Source: Cupriavidus taiwanensis (GTDB taxonomy: Bacteria > Pseudomonadota > Gammaproteobacteria > Burkholderiales > Burkholderiaceae). Taken from it: a DNA stretch of 64,000 nucleotides. The DNA is taken from contig NZ_LT984804.1 in the NCBI RefSeq assembly GCF_900250115.1, positions 757,201 through 821,200 of the forward strand, read 5' to 3'. Below the pieces are notes generated by a model. It saw only the letters and a program-made list of their open reading frames with translations, searched no databases and was not told the origin of the DNA. The position numbers and the translations under genes were made by a program. Positions 45,025-57,532 of the stretch are shown here, in pieces; the stretch's first letter is position 1; every line of letters starts with the position of its first letter.

Positions 45025-45852
45025 ATGAAAGCCGTTGCATTTTCCTACCACGCGCCCGGCTCGCTGCCGGAGGCGCTGTCCCGCCTGGGCGCGGGTACCG
45101 ATGTATCCAAGGCCATGGGCGGTGGGCAATCGCTGGGGCCGATGCTGAACCTGCGCCTGACCCGGCCCGATACGGTGGTCGATGTGTCGGCGCTGCGCGA
45201 ATTGCGCGACGTGACTGCAGCCGCTGACGGCATCCGCATCGGCGCCTGCGTCACCCACGCGCAGATCGAGGACGGCGTGTTCGAACCGCTGCGCGGCACC
45301 ATGCTGCAGGCCGTTGCCGGCGGCATCGCCTATCGGGCGATCCGCAATCGTGGCACCGTAGGCGGCAGCCTAGCGCATGCGGATCCGGCGGCCGACTGGG
45401 TCGTGGCAATGACCGCATTGGGCGCGCGCATCGAGATCGCATCCGCGGCCGGCATGCGCGAAGTACCGATGGAGTCGTTCATGATCGGCGCCTACACCAC
45501 CGTGCTGGCCGAAGGCGAGCTGATCGCCGCAGTGCGGGTGCCGCCGAAGACCGCGCACAGCCGCTGGGGCTACCAGAAGCTGTGCCGCAAGACCGGCGAA
45601 TTCGCCGAGGCCAGCTGCGCCGCTTACTTCGACGCCAGCCGCCGCTTCGGCCGCATCGTCCTGGGCGCGCTGGACGGTCCGCCCATGGTGCTGCCCGGCC
45701 TGACGCGCGCCGTGGCGGCGCAGGGCGCGGCCGCGCTGACTGCCGAGGCAGTTGCCGAAGCCGTCGCGCAGGCCGCGCCGGGCAAGGACGCCATCGACCG
45801 CAAGCTGTACCGAACCGTCGTGATGCGCTGCGTCACGCAATTGCTGAACTGA
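45025..45852 (+). CDS. FAD-binding medium subunit of the molybdenum hydroxylase (CoxM-like)
   Basis: 275 residues. FAD contacts typical of the family: AMGGGQSLGPMLNLRL and RNRGTVGGSLAHADPAADW. The C-terminal CO dehydrogenase flavoprotein domain contains GYQKLCRKTGEFAEASCAA. It relays electrons from the Fe-S subunit to an external acceptor. It lies between the large and small subunit genes of the same operon. Confidence 0.9.
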   Translation: MKAVAFSYHAPGSLPEALSRLGAGTDVSKAMGGGQSLGPMLNLRLTRPDTVVDVSALRELRDVTAAADGIRIGACVTHAQIEDGVFEPLRGTMLQAVAGGIAYRAIRNRGTVGGSLAHADPAADWVVAMTALGARIEIASAAGMREVPMESFMIGAYTTVLAEGELIAAVRVPPKTAHSRWGYQKLCRKTGEFAEASCAAYFDASRRFGRIVLGALDGPPMVLPGLTRAVAAQGAAALTAEAVAEAVAQAAPGKDAIDRKLYRTVVMRCVTQLLN

Positions 45853-45862
45853 GGAGCGTCCC

Positions 45863-47029
<1,167 letters not shown>

Positions 47030-47075
47030 ACATCCCTGGCCGGATAGGCGGGAGGCGCGGCCTTCCTTGCCCGCC

Positions 47076-47672
47076 TTACCCCGGATGCACTACAACCAGT
47101 AGTGCGGTGGCGGTGGTCTTGCCACCATTGGAGATCGCATGTGCGACATCGGCCGCATAGCGCGCGGTCTCGCCGTGCCGCAGCTTCTTCTCATCGGCGC
47201 CCGCGCGCACCGTCATCGATCCGCTCAGCACCGACAGGTGTTCCTGGGTGCCGGCCTCGTGCGGCTCGGAGGCCAGCACGCCGCCGGCCTGGATGGTCAG
47301 CTCATACCACTCGAAGCGCCCGGCCAGTTCGATCGGGCCCAGGATGCGCAGGTCGCAACGCGTGTCCGGGCTCTTCAGCGACGGGATCGCGTGCGGCTGG
47401 ACCACGGTGATGCCGCCGCCGGCGCGCTCGCCTGCGCCGCCGGCCAGGAAATCCGCCAGGTTCACGCCCAGCGCATTGGCCAGGCGCCACAGCACCGCGA
47501 CGGTCGGATTGGCGAGGTTGCGTTCGATCTGCGACAGCATCGACTTGGACACCCCCGCGCGGCGCGACAGTTCGTCGAGCGAGAGCCGGTGCTGCTGGCG
47601 CAGCGCCTGCAGCGCCATGCCGACGGCGGGCGGCCCGTCGGCCTGCGGGGTCTGGACCAGGGCTTGCGTCAT
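47076..47672 (-). CDS. XRE-family regulator with C-terminal cupin domain
   Basis: 198 residues. Helix-turn-helix: LRQQHRLSLDELSRRAGVSKSMLSQIERNLANPTVAVLWRLA-type, spanning about 22-75. The cupin half (about 110-195) includes EPHEAGTQEHLSVLSGSMTV and HGETARYAADVAHAISNGG. Such proteins sense small ligands. It is divergent from kbl-tdh with palindromic AT-rich elements between them, so it probably controls threonine catabolism; the effector is unknown. It converges with the Mo-hydroxylase operon. Confidence 0.85.
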   Translation of the reverse strand: MTQALVQTPQADGPPAVGMALQALRQQHRLSLDELSRRAGVSKSMLSQIERNLANPTVAVLWRLANALGVNLADFLAGGAGERAGGGITVVQPHAIPSLKSPDTRCDLRILGPIELAGRFEWYELTIQAGGVLASEPHEAGTQEHLSVLSGSMTVRAGADEKKLRHGETARYAADVAHAISNGGKTTATALLVVVHPG

Positions 47673-47680
47673 GGAATGAT

Positions 47681-47728
47681 GTTCGTTATATTGCGCAAAA
47701 CGTTCGATATACAGAACGCGTTCGATTT
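47681..47728. promoter_or_regulatory. Operator region between the XRE-cupin gene and kbl
   Basis: Three copies of a GTTCG-A/T-T-A/T-TA-type word begin at 47681, 47702 and about 47719, and two palindromes overlap them: CGTTC-N8-GAACG (47701-47718) and the perfect GAACGCGTTC (47714-47723). The region is AT-rich against its surroundings and lies directly before the regulator start, so autoregulation and control of the divergent operon are likely. Confidence 0.55.
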
Positions 47729-47784
47729 ATCGATCGGATCGTAGCACACCAGCCAGCACACCCTCGACCCAACGGAGCCAAGCC

Positions 47785-48983
<1,199 letters not shown>

Positions 48984-48984
<1 letters not shown>

Positions 48985-49940
48985 TGGCGGATGCCAAACC
49001 GAAAATCCTGATCGTCGGCGCCAATGGCCAGATCGGCTCCGAGCTGGCGCTGGCGCTGGCCGAGCGCTACGGCCGCGCCAACGTCATTACATCCGACGTG
49101 GTGCCCACCGGCCGCCACGTGCAGCTGACCCACGAGATGCTCAACGCCACCGACCGCGGCGAGCTGGCCACGGTGGTCGAGCGCCATGGCATCACCCAGG
49201 TCTACCTGCTGGCCGCGGCGCTGTCCGCCACCGGCGAGAAGGCCCCGCAGTGGGCCTGGAACCTCAACATGACCAGCTTGCTCAACGTGCTGGAGCTGGC
49301 GCGGCAGAACGGGCTGGAGCGGGTGTTCTGGCCCAGCTCGATCGCCGCCTTCGGCCCGACCACGCCGGCCGCGCACACGCCGCAGCAGACCGTGATGGAG
49401 CCGACCACGGTCTACGGCATCTCCAAGCAGGCGGGCGAGGGCTGGTGCCGCTGGTACCACGCCAACCATGGCGTCGACGTGCGCAGCGTGCGCTATCCCG
49501 GCCTGATCTCGCACAAGACCCCGCCCGGCGGCGGCACCACCGACTATGCCGTCGATATCTTCCATGCGGCGGTCAAGGGCGAGCCCTACACCTGCTTCCT
49601 GCGCGAAGACGAGGCTCTGCCGATGATGTATATGCCCGATGCCATCCGCGCCACCATCGAACTGATGGAAGCGCCGGCGGACCGGCTGAGCGAGCGCGGC
49701 AGCTACAACATCGCCGGCATGAGCTTTACGCCGGCGCAGATCGCCGCGGCCATCCGCGCGCAGGTGCCGGACTTCCAGATCCGCTACGAGCCGGACTATC
49801 GCCAGGCGATCGCGCAAGGCTGGCCGGATTCGATCGACGACGCGGTCGCGCGCGCGGACTGGGGCTGGCGCGCGCGGTACGGGCTGCGCGAGATGGTGGC
49901 CGACATGCTGGCCAACCTGAGGGCGAGCTTGCCTGCCTGA
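48984..49940 (+). CDS. tdh: L-threonine 3-dehydrogenase, short-chain dehydrogenase (epimerase-like) type
   Basis: 318 residues. NAD-binding GANGQIGSELALAL at the N-terminus and catalytic VYGISKQAGE (Y-x3-K) with PSSIAAFGP mark the extended SDR family, not the zinc-dependent Tdh of E. coli. GLISHKTPPGGGTTDYA is characteristic of SDR-type threonine dehydrogenases, known from Cupriavidus necator among others. It oxidises threonine to 2-amino-3-ketobutyrate, the substrate of the co-encoded Kbl. Confidence 0.92.
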
Positions 49941-49944
49941 GCCG

Positions 49945-51162
49945 CTATGGCGCCGCGTTGCCTCCGATGCTGCTGTCGATGGCGATGCGGATGCCTTCGC
50001 TGCCGACCGCCACCGGCCCGGTGCGGCCGACCAGGTCGCCCCCCTGCGGCAAGGCGCTGCCACTGGCGGAAATCCGCGCTTCCAGCATGACCTGGCGCTG
50101 GCCCGAGAGCCGGTGGTCGGGGCGCATCGCCATGGCATCGTCCAGCGTGAACGACAGCGGCAGGTCGCGCGCCGAGCGCCGCAGCACCGCCAGCGGCATG
50201 CGCGCGCCGTCCACCGGCAGGGCATAGACGAACAGCGTATCGCCCGCTTGCGGCGCGCGTCCGGCCCGCTCGCTCAGCGTCACCATGCCGCTGATGGCCG
50301 CGGCCGGCGCCGCGGCGGGCGTGCCGCGCGCGGCCGCGAGGTTGGCGGCGATGCGCGCCGCGGTCTGCGAGTCCGCCGGCAGCAGCCGGTACAGGTGTTC
50401 CCAGTAGCCGATCGCCGCCTCTTTGTCGCCGCGCGCCGCCGCGGCGCTGGCGGCGAGCGCCAGGCCCTTGGGATCGTCGGGGTCGAGCGCCAGCGCCTGG
50501 CGCACCTGCGCCATCGGCGCATCGTCCAGCACGCCGCCGCCCAGCGTGGCCAGCGCGTCGGCGTAGTCGGAGCGCAGCGCGGCCACGTCCGGCGCCAGCT
50601 CGACCGCGCGCGCGTAGGCGGCCGCGGCGTCGGCATGGCGCTCCAGCACGCTGTACGAACGCGCCAGCATGGCCCAGCCCTGCGCATCGCCGGGCGCCTC
50701 GCGCAGGCGCTGCGCCAGCTGGTTCACCATGCCCTCGACCTGCGCGCCGCTGAGCTGGTGCTCGCTGCCGCTGGCCGCGGGCAGGTCGTCGGCCCGCCAC
50801 AGCGCCACCGGGTTGCCCAGATGCAGGTAGAGCAGGATCGCGGCGCTGGGCAACGCGGCCAGCAGCAGCGCGGCGAGCAGCGGCGCGGGGCGCGCGCTGG
50901 CCGGAGCGGTGGCGCTGCCGGCGGCCTCGTCGAGCAGCCGGCGGCCCAGCTCAGCGCGGGCTTCGGCATGGCGCGCCGCGCCCAGGGTGCCGGCGTGCAG
51001 GTCGCGGTCCAGCTCGCGCAACTGGTCGTGGTAGAGGTCGACCAGCAGCGCGCGCGCGGGCGTGGCGGAGTCGGACGGCGCACCGCGGCGCAACAGCGGC
51101 CAGAGCAGGCACAGGGTGGCGGCGCCGATCAGCGCCGCGGCCAGCAGCCAGAAGGTGGTCAT
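49945..51162 (-). CDS. ccmI: Cytochrome c biogenesis protein CcmI
   Basis: 405 residues: two N-terminal membrane helices (WLLAAALIGAATLCLLWPLL and LLAALLLAALPSAAILLYL), a coil, TPR repeats (AMLARSYSVLERHADAAAAYARAVELAPD) and a C-terminal periplasmic beta domain (SGMVTLSERAGRAPQAGDTLF). CcmI holds apocytochrome c for heme ligation. It is last in the leftward ccm operon and overlaps the ccmH stop by 4 bp. It converges with tdh. Confidence 0.9.
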   Translation of the reverse strand: MTTFWLLAAALIGAATLCLLWPLLRRGAPSDSATPARALLVDLYHDQLRELDRDLHAGTLGAARHAEARAELGRRLLDEAAGSATAPASARPAPLLAALLLAALPSAAILLYLHLGNPVALWRADDLPAASGSEHQLSGAQVEGMVNQLAQRLREAPGDAQGWAMLARSYSVLERHADAAAAYARAVELAPDVAALRSDYADALATLGGGVLDDAPMAQVRQALALDPDDPKGLALAASAAAARGDKEAAIGYWEHLYRLLPADSQTAARIAANLAAARGTPAAAPAAAISGMVTLSERAGRAPQAGDTLFVYALPVDGARMPLAVLRRSARDLPLSFTLDDAMAMRPDHRLSGQRQVMLEARISASGSALPQGGDLVGRTGPVAVGSEGIRIAIDSSIGGNAAP

Positions 51163-51635
51163 GGCGGGCGACGCTCCGTGGTCGCGGTGTCGAGCAAGTC
51201 CGCCAGCTGGTGTTGCGCGGCTGCGTCCAGTGGCTGGTCGGTCGGGATGCCGGCCGCGGCTATGCGGGAGCGCGCGCGCACGATCGCGGCCACGGCAGCG
51301 GCCAGCAGCAGCAGCGGCCCGAACCACAGCAGCCACGTCAGCGGCCGCAGCGGCGGCTGGTACAGCACGAAGTCGCCGTAGCGCTGCACCAGGTAATCCT
51401 TGATGGCCGCGTCGCTGGCGCCGTCGCGCAGCTGCGCGCGGATCTGGCGGCGCAGGTCCAGCGCCAGCTCGGCGTTGGAGTCGGCCAGGGTCTGGTTCTG
51501 GCAGACCAGGCAGCGCAACTCGGCGGACAAGGCATGCACGCGCGCGTCGAGCTCGGCTTCGCTCAGCGCCGCCGCTTGCAGCGCCACGCCGCACAGGGTC
51601 GCGGCGAGCCACGCGGCGAGGGCGCGGCTACGCAT
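51159..51635 (-). CDS. ccmH: Cytochrome c maturation thiol oxidoreductase CcmH
   Basis: 158 residues. A Sec signal (LAAWLAATLCGVALQAAA) precedes the family motif LRCLVCQNQTLADSNAELA with the redox LRCxxC; a membrane helix (LTWLLWFGPLLLLAAAVAAIV) follows. It keeps apocytochrome heme-binding cysteines reduced. Two ATGs are available (51641 and 51635); GGGAG with six-base spacing favours the second. It overlaps ccmG. Confidence 0.9.
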   Translation of the reverse strand: MRSRALAAWLAATLCGVALQAAALSEAELDARVHALSAELRCLVCQNQTLADSNAELALDLRRQIRAQLRDGASDAAIKDYLVQRYGDFVLYQPPLRPLTWLLWFGPLLLLAAAVAAIVRARSRIAAAGIPTDQPLDAAAQHQLADLLDTATTERRPP

Positions 51636-52170
51636 GGCCATCTCCCTGCCGCTGCAGCTGCTCGATCAGCGGGATCAGCTTGCGCTCCAGCACCTCGCGC
51701 GTGACCGGGCCGACCTGGCGGTAGCGCACCACCCCATGCTGGTCGATGACAAAGGTCTCCGGCACGCCGTAGACGCCGTAGTCGATGCCGACCCGGCCGT
51801 CGGCGTCGACCAGTGACGCGGCATAGGGGTCGCCCAGCCGCCGCAGCCAGTCGCGCGCGGCGCCGGCTTCGTCCTTGTAGTTGAGGCCGTACAGCGGCAC
51901 TGGCGCGCGCCCGGCAAAGTCCACCAGCAGCGGATGCTCGGTGCGGCAGGCGGCGCACCACGAGGCCCACACATTGAGCAGCCAGACCTTGCCGCGCAGA
52001 TCGGCGCTGGCCAGCGTGCGGCCCTCGGGCGCCAGCAGGGGCAGTTGGAATGCCGGCGCGACCTTGCCCACCAGCGGCGACGGCAGCGCGCGCGGATCGT
52101 GGCGCAGCCCCGCGGCCAGCGCCACCGCCAGGGCGAGGAAGGCGGCCAGCGGCAGCAGGAAGCGTGTCAT
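51628..52170 (-). CDS. ccmG: Thiol:disulfide interchange protein CcmG/DsbE
   Basis: 180 residues. An uncleaved N-terminal helix (FLLPLAAFLALAVALAAGL) anchors a periplasmic thioredoxin-like domain with active site WASWCAACRTEHP and the cis-Pro loop VYGVPETFVID. It supplies reducing power to the CcmH/apocytochrome step. Overlaps both neighbours by a few bases. Confidence 0.92.
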   Translation of the reverse strand: MTRFLLPLAAFLALAVALAAGLRHDPRALPSPLVGKVAPAFQLPLLAPEGRTLASADLRGKVWLLNVWASWCAACRTEHPLLVDFAGRAPVPLYGLNYKDEAGAARDWLRRLGDPYAASLVDADGRVGIDYGVYGVPETFVIDQHGVVRYRQVGPVTREVLERKLIPLIEQLQRQGDGHA

Positions 52171-54197
52171 GCGGGCGTCTCCTCGCGGACCGGGCTCAAT
52201 GCCGGCACCGCGGGCGCATCGGTTGCGGCCGGCGCGTTGACCGCGTCGGTGGCGCGGCGCCGCAGCCGGTAGCGCTTGTCGCACACCGCCAGCAGTCCGC
52301 CCAGCGCCATCAGCACGCAGCCGGCCCAGATCCAGCCGACGAAAGGCTTGACGTGGATGCGCACGGCCCAGGCGCTGCCCGCGGCGTCGTTGCCGACGTG
52401 CTCGCCCAGCGCCACGTAGAGGTCGCGCGTCACGCCGCTGTCGATCGCCGCTTCGGTGGTGGGCAGGTCCTGGCTGCGGTAGATGCGGCGCTCGGGATGG
52501 AGCACCGCCACGCGCCGGCCGTCGCGCGAAGCCACCAGCGTGCCGCGCAGCGCTTCGTAGTTGGGGCCGCCGGCTTGCGTCACGCCGGCAAAGCGGAAGT
52601 CATAGCCGCCCACGCCGACGCTGTCGCCGGCGCGCAGCGGCAATTCGCGCAGGCTTTCCTGGCCGGACACCAGCGTCACGCCGGCGATGAAGACGCCCAC
52701 GCCGGCGTGCGCGAGCAGCATGCCCCAGTAGCTCGGCGTGAACTGGCGCAGCGCCGCCAGCCGGCGGCCGCGCTGGTGCTGCAGCCGCGCCGCCACGCTG
52801 GCCGCCGCGCTCAGCACGCACCAGGCCGCCAGCAGCAGCCCCAGCCCGCTCAGCGCCGAGGCATTGCGCAGCGCCAGCAGCAACCCCAGGGCCAGCGCCG
52901 CGCTGGCCACCGCGGCCCAGCGCAGCCGGCGCGCCATGCCGGGCAGGTCGCCGTGGCGCCAGCGCGCCAGCGGCGCGGCGCCCATCAGCAGCACCGCGGG
53001 CGCCATCAGCGGCACCATCACCTGCTCGAAATAGGCAGGGCCGACCGAGATCTTGCCCAGGCCGAGCACATCGACCAGCAGCGGGTAGAGCGTGCCCAGC
53101 AGCACCGTGGCGGCGGCCACCGCCAGCAGCACGTTGTTGGCCAGCAGCATCGACTCGCGCGACACCGCCGCAAACTTCACGCGGCGCGCCAGCGCCGGCG
53201 CGCGCCAGGCATACAGCGCCAGCGCCAGCCCGGTCACCAGCCCCAACAGCGCCAGGATGAAGATGCCGCGCTTGGGGTCCACGGCAAAGGCGTGGACCGA
53301 GGTCAGCACGCCCGAGCGGACCAGGAAGGTGCCGAGCAGGCTCAGCGAGAAGGTGAAGATCGCCAGCAGCACGGTCCACGCGCGGAACGCGCCGCGCTTC
53401 TCGGTCACCGCCAGCGAATGCATCAGCGCGGTGCCGGCCAGCCAGGGCATGAACGAGGCATTCTCGACCGGGTCCCAGAACCACCAGCCGCCCCAGCCCA
53501 GCTCGTAGTAGGCCCAGGCGCTGCCGAGCATGATGCCCAGCGTCAGGAAGGCCCATGCCACCGTGGTCCACGGTCGCGACCAGCGCGCCCACGCCGCGTC
53601 GACGCGCCCGGCCAGCAGCGCCGCCACGGCAAAGGCAAAGGTCACCGAGGAGCCGACGTAGCCCATGTACAGCAGCGGCGGGTGGAACACCATGCCGGGA
53701 TCCTGCAGCAGCGGGTTGAGGTCGCGGCCTTCCATCGACGGCGGCAGCAGCCGCACGAAGGGGTTGGAGGCAAACAGCAGGAACGCCAGGAAGCCGGCGC
53801 TGATCGCGCCCATCACCGCCAGCACGCGGGCCACCGCGGCCAGCGGCAGCTGCCGGCTCCACACCGACACCGCCAGCGACCACAGCGCCAGCATCAGCGT
53901 CCACAGCAGCATCGAGCCCTCGTGCCCGCCCCACACCGCGGCGATGCGGTAGGCCAGCGGCAGCGCGCTGTTGGCGTTGGCGGCGACGTAGCGCACGCTG
54001 AAGTCGTGGTCGACGAAGCACCAGGTCAGCGCGGCGAACGACAGCGCCACCAGCACGCATTGCGCGCGCGCGGCGGGGCGCGCCAGCGCCATCCATGCCA
54101 GCCGGCCGCGCGCGGCGCCGGCCAGCGGCACCACCGCCTGCACCAGCGCCACCAGCAGGGCGACGATCAGCGTGAAGTGGCCCAGCTCGGCGATCAC
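52167..54197 (-). CDS. ccmF: Heme lyase subunit CcmF
   Basis: 676 residues with about 14-15 helices. The Trp-rich WWD periplasmic loop reads [20 protein letters not shown], and [11 protein letters not shown] is the earlier conserved His-bearing segment. It attaches heme from holo-CcmE to apocytochromes. The GTG start at 54197 has AGGAG eight bases upstream and overlaps the ccmE stop as GTGA. Three ATGA-type overlaps in a row show tight coupling. Confidence 0.92.
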   Translation of the reverse strand: MIAELGHFTLIVALLVALVQAVVPLAGAARGRLAWMALARPAARAQCVLVALSFAALTWCFVDHDFSVRYVAANANSALPLAYRIAAVWGGHEGSMLLWTLMLALWSLAVSVWSRQLPLAAVARVLAVMGAISAGFLAFLLFASNPFVRLLPPSMEGRDLNPLLQDPGMVFHPPLLYMGYVGSSVTFAFAVAALLAGRVDAAWARWSRPWTTVAWAFLTLGIMLGSAWAYYELGWGGWWFWDPVENASFMPWLAGTALMHSLAVTEKRGAFRAWTVLLAIFTFSLSLLGTFLVRSGVLTSVHAFAVDPKRGIFILALLGLVTGLALALYAWRAPALARRVKFAAVSRESMLLANNVLLAVAAATVLLGTLYPLLVDVLGLGKISVGPAYFEQVMVPLMAPAVLLMGAAPLARWRHGDLPGMARRLRWAAVASAALALGLLLALRNASALSGLGLLLAAWCVLSAAASVAARLQHQRGRRLAALRQFTPSYWGMLLAHAGVGVFIAGVTLVSGQESLRELPLRAGDSVGVGGYDFRFAGVTQAGGPNYEALRGTLVASRDGRRVAVLHPERRIYRSQDLPTTEAAIDSGVTRDLYVALGEHVGNDAAGSAWAVRIHVKPFVGWIWAGCVLMALGGLLAVCDKRYRLRRRATDAVNAPAATDAPAVPALSPVREETPA

Positions 54198-54667
54198 CGG
54201 CGCAGCTCCTGCGCGGCCATGGCGCCGGCCATGCGCGGGTTGGCCTGGCCGGCCTGCTTGAGCGCATCGGCGGCTTCGGGCGGCATGTAGTTCTCGTCGT
54301 GCTTGGCCAGCACCTCGCTGGCGATGAAGGTGCCGTCGGCGCCCAGCTGGCCGCGCGCGACCACGCCCTTGCCTTCGCGGAACAGGTCGGGCAACAGGCC
54401 GCGATACTGCACGGGGACCTCGCGCGCGCTGTCGGTCACGACGAAGCGCACCGTCATGCCGTCGCCCTCGCGCCGGATCGAGCCCGGCGCGACCAGCCCG
54501 CCCAGGCGGAAGCTGCGCGCCACCGGCGCCTCGCGCGCGGCCACCTGGCTCGGGCTGAAGAAGAACACCAGGTTGGAGCGGAAGGCATTGAGCACCAGCG
54601 CCGCCGCGATGCCGCAGCAGGCCAGCGCCGCGGCCAGCAGCCCGAAGCGGCGCTGGCGCGGTGTCAT
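54194..54667 (-). CDS. ccmE: Periplasmic heme chaperone CcmE
   Basis: 157 residues. One N-terminal helix ([21 protein letters not shown]), then an OB-fold with [19 protein letters not shown] and the heme-binding motif [13 protein letters not shown], where His binds heme covalently and Tyr ligates iron. It receives heme from CcmABCD and gives it to CcmF. Overlaps ccmD and ccmF. Confidence 0.93.
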   Translation of the reverse strand: MTPRQRRFGLLAAALACCGIAAALVLNAFRSNLVFFFSPSQVAAREAPVARSFRLGGLVAPGSIRREGDGMTVRFVVTDSAREVPVQYRGLLPDLFREGKGVVARGQLGADGTFIASEVLAKHDENYMPPEAADALKQAGQANPRMAGAMAAQELRR

Positions 54668-54819
54668 TGGCCGGCTTCCGGATCCGGGCGCCGGCGCGTG
54701 GCCCGGCAGCGGCGCGCCAGCAGCGCCAGTTCCAGCGCCAGCAGCAGCGCGCTCGCACCGAAGGCGCCGGCGATGAAGATGCCGTGGTGCCCGTAGGGCA
54801 GCAGCGTGGACAGCGTCAT
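54664..54819 (-). CDS. ccmD: Heme exporter accessory protein CcmD
   Basis: 51 residues with one membrane helix ([24 protein letters not shown]) and a basic cytoplasmic tail, matching CcmD in size, topology and position between ccmC and ccmE. It helps release holo-CcmE from CcmABC. The ATG at 54819 overlaps the ccmC stop by 4 bp. Confidence 0.85.
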   Translation of the reverse strand: MTLSTLLPYGHHGIFIAGAFGASALLLALELALLARRCRATRRRPDPEAGQ

Positions 54820-55607
54820 GACCTCTCTCCGGTAACCATGGCGGGGCCGTGCGGCACGTCGCCGCGCTCGCGCAGGATGCAGCGCACGCGCACCAGCGCC
54901 ACCGCCACCGTGTACATCCAGCAGGCCAGCGTCATCAGCAGCATGCCGGCCAGCATGGTGGCGGCCATCGACGGCGCCGCGGTCAGGCTGACCGAGGCGC
55001 CCTGGTGCAGCGTGTTCCACCACTGCACCGAGAAATAGATCACCGGGATGTTGACCACGCCCACCAGCGCCAGCACCGCGCACGCGCGCTCGGCGCGGCG
55101 CGGCTCGTCGATGGCGGCTTCCAGCGCGATAAAGCCCAGGTACAGGAACAGCAGGAGCAGCTCGGAGGTGAGCCGCGCGTCCCACACCCACCACGTGCCC
55201 CAGGTGGGCTGGCCCCACAGCGCGCCGGTCCACAGCGCCAGCACGGTGAAGAGCGCGCCGGTCGGCGCCAGCGCCGACGCCATCATCGACGACAACCGCG
55301 TGCGCAGTACCAGCGCCAGCGCGCAGTAGCCCGCCATGACCAGGTAGATGAACATCGACATCCATGCCGCCGGCACATGGATGAAGATGATGCGGTAGAC
55401 CTCGCCCTGCTGCGCATCGGCCGGCGCCACGCCGAAGCCGGTCCACAAGCCGGCCACCGCGCACAGCGCCGCCGCGGCGAAGAACCACGGGGCCATGCGC
55501 CCGGCCAGCGGATAGAAGCGCACCGGCGCGGCATAGGCCAGCCAGCCGCGGCGGGCGCGGGCTTGCGACGGCATGCGCTGTGGCAACGAGGGCAGCGGCT
55601 GGCTCAT
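54816..55607 (-). CDS. ccmC: Heme exporter CcmC
   Basis: 263 residues, six helices, with the WWD-type heme loop [20 protein letters not shown] and conserved His in [12 protein letters not shown]. It loads heme onto CcmE. The N-terminal 40 residues are slightly longer than in E. coli CcmC. Overlaps ccmB and ccmD by 4 bp each. Confidence 0.93.
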   Translation of the reverse strand: MSQPLPSLPQRMPSQARARRGWLAYAAPVRFYPLAGRMAPWFFAAAALCAVAGLWTGFGVAPADAQQGEVYRIIFIHVPAAWMSMFIYLVMAGYCALALVLRTRLSSMMASALAPTGALFTVLALWTGALWGQPTWGTWWVWDARLTSELLLLFLYLGFIALEAAIDEPRRAERACAVLALVGVVNIPVIYFSVQWWNTLHQGASVSLTAAPSMAATMLAGMLLMTLACWMYTVAVALVRVRCILRERGDVPHGPAMVTGERS

Positions 55608-56290
55608 GCCGGGGTCTCCATGGCAATGCGCAGCCCGGCGGCGGCGGCCAGCGGGCACAGCAACAGCGACAGCGCCAGGCACGCGCCCAGCAGCGAGAAC
55701 TGCGCCGTCACGTCGAGCCCGGCATCGGCGGCGGCCGCGGCGCCGGCACCGAACACCAGCACCGGCACGCACAGCGGCAGCACCAGGATGCACAGCAGCA
55801 CCGCGCCGCCGCGCAGGCCCAGCGTCAGCGCCGCGCCCACCGCGCCGATCAGGCTCAGCGCCGGCGTGCCGACCAGCAGCGATGCCGCCAGCAACAGCGC
55901 GGCGCCGGACGGCAGCCCGTATTGCTGCGCCAGCAGCGGCGTCAGCACCAGCAGCGGCAGTCCGCTGGCAAGCCAGTGCGCGGCGATCTTGGCCAGCACC
56001 AGCAGCGCCAGCGGATGCGGCGACAGCAGCAGCTGGTCCAGGCTGCCGTCGGCATGCTCCTGCGCGAACAGGCGCGACAGCGACAGCATCGAGGCCAGCA
56101 GCGCCGTCACCCACAGGATGCCCGGCGCCAGCGCGCGCAGCTGCTGCGGCTCGGGGCCGATCGCCAGCGGGAACAGGCTCGCGGCCATGACAAAGAACAC
56201 CACGCCGCCGAGCAGGCTGCCGCGCCGCCGCCACGACAGCGAGACATCGTGCGCGACGATCGCGGCGAGCGCGCGCAGCATGTCCGTCAT
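55604..56290 (-). CDS. ccmB: Heme exporter permease CcmB
   Basis: 228 residues with six helices; RGSLLGGVVFFVMAASLFPLAIGPE and LFAQEHADGSLDQLLLSPHPL are typical of CcmB. It forms the membrane part of the CcmAB ABC complex. Overlaps ccmA and ccmC by 4 bp. Confidence 0.93.
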   Translation of the reverse strand: MTDMLRALAAIVAHDVSLSWRRRGSLLGGVVFFVMAASLFPLAIGPEPQQLRALAPGILWVTALLASMLSLSRLFAQEHADGSLDQLLLSPHPLALLVLAKIAAHWLASGLPLLVLTPLLAQQYGLPSGAALLLAASLLVGTPALSLIGAVGAALTLGLRGGAVLLCILVLPLCVPVLVFGAGAAAAADAGLDVTAQFSLLGACLALSLLLCPLAAAAGLRIAMETPA

Positions 56291-56937
56291 GCCGCCGGCC
56301 GGTCCAGGCGCAGCACCGCGCCGCCGCCGGGCAGCAGCTGGTGCGTGGCGATCACGGCCATGCCGCCGGCGGCCAGGTGCGCGTCCAGCTGGCGCTGGAA
56401 GCGCACGCAACTGTCGGCATCGAGCGCGGTGACCGGTTCGTCCAGCAGCCACAGGGTGCGCGGCGCCAGCGCCAGCCGCGCCAGCGCGACGCGGCGCCGC
56501 TGCCCTTGCGACAGCGTGCGCACCGGCACGTGCGCGACGCGCTCCAGCGCATGGGCGGCGAGCGCGCGCGCGATGCTGTCGGCGCGCCGGCCGGCATCGG
56601 CATGGCGGCCGGCAAGGCGGGCGGCAAAGCGCAGGTTCTCCGCCGGGGTCAGGTCGATGTCGATGCCGTTGGCGTGGCCGAGGTAGGCCAGCGCCTGCTG
56701 GAACTCCGGATCGGCGGCGCGCAGCGGGCGGCCATGCCATTGCAGCGTGCCGGCATCGGCGCTGGCCAGGCCGCACAGCACGCGCAGCAGCGTGGTCTTG
56801 CCGCTGCCGTTGGCGCCCAGCACCTGCAGCAATCCGCCCGGCGCCAGGCCCAAGTCGAGGCCTTGCAGGACCGGGCGGCCGGCACGCGACACCGCCAGGC
56901 CGCTGGCACGGAGCACGGACGCGGCGGCAGGCGTCAT
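56287..56937 (-). CDS. ccmA: Heme exporter ATPase CcmA
   Basis: 216 residues. Walker A GANGSGKTTLLRV, signature TLSQGQRRRVALAR and Walker B TLWLLDEPVTALD are intact. With CcmB it uses ATP to release holo-CcmE. Its ATG overlaps the napC stop (ATGA), so cytochrome maturation is coupled to the nap genes. Confidence 0.93.
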   Translation of the reverse strand: MTPAAASVLRASGLAVSRAGRPVLQGLDLGLAPGGLLQVLGANGSGKTTLLRVLCGLASADAGTLQWHGRPLRAADPEFQQALAYLGHANGIDIDLTPAENLRFAARLAGRHADAGRRADSIARALAAHALERVAHVPVRTLSQGQRRRVALARLALAPRTLWLLDEPVTALDADSCVRFQRQLDAHLAAGGMAVIATHQLLPGGGAVLRLDRPAA

Positions 56938-57520
56938 TTCACCTCGGCCTTGGACATGTCGGGAAGATGGTGGGCGATGCCCTTGTGGCAGTCGATGCAG
57001 GTCTTCTCCTTGTTGGCCAGGTAGGTCGAATGCATGGCCTGCGCGCGCGGCTCTGCCGGGTGAAGTCCATTGACTGGTAGTCGTGACAGTTGCGGCATTC
57101 CAGCGAATCGTTGGCCTTGAAGCGGGCCCATTCGTGCTGGGCCAGCGTAAGCCGGTGCGCCTGGAATTTCTCGCGGGTGTCGACGGTGCCGAAGATCTTG
57201 GCCCAGACCTCCTTGGAGGCCTGCATCTTGCGCGCCATCTTGGTGGTCCAGTTGTGCGGCACATGGCAGTCCGAACACTTGGCGCGCACGCCGCTGCGGT
57301 TGGTGAAATGGATGGTGCCCTGCAGCTCCTGGTAGACGTTGTCGCGCATCTCGTGGCAGCCGGTGCAGAACTGTTCGGTGTTGGTCAGCTCCAGCGCGGT
57401 GTTGAACGCGCCCCAGAACACCACCCCGGCGATAAAGCCGCCGAGCGTCAGGAAGCCCAGGCTGAAATACGCGCTGGGCCGGTTGATGGTTCGCCAGTAA
57501 CGCTTGATCAGGTCGAGCAT
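56934..57520 (-). CDS. napC: Tetraheme quinol dehydrogenase NapC (frame broken by a one-base deletion)
   Basis: The N-terminus has a membrane anchor ([21 protein letters not shown]) and four CxxCH heme sites: CTGCH, CSDCH and CRNCH before the break and CIDCH after it. The frame shifts in a GC-rich run near 57046-57053, after MDFTRQSRA; adding one base joins both parts to about 195 residues, the normal NapC size, ending [19 protein letters not shown]. NapC passes electrons from quinol to NapAB. The break looks like one of many single-base deletions in this part of the window. Confidence 0.85.
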
Positions 57521-57532
57521 GGCGCGTACCGG

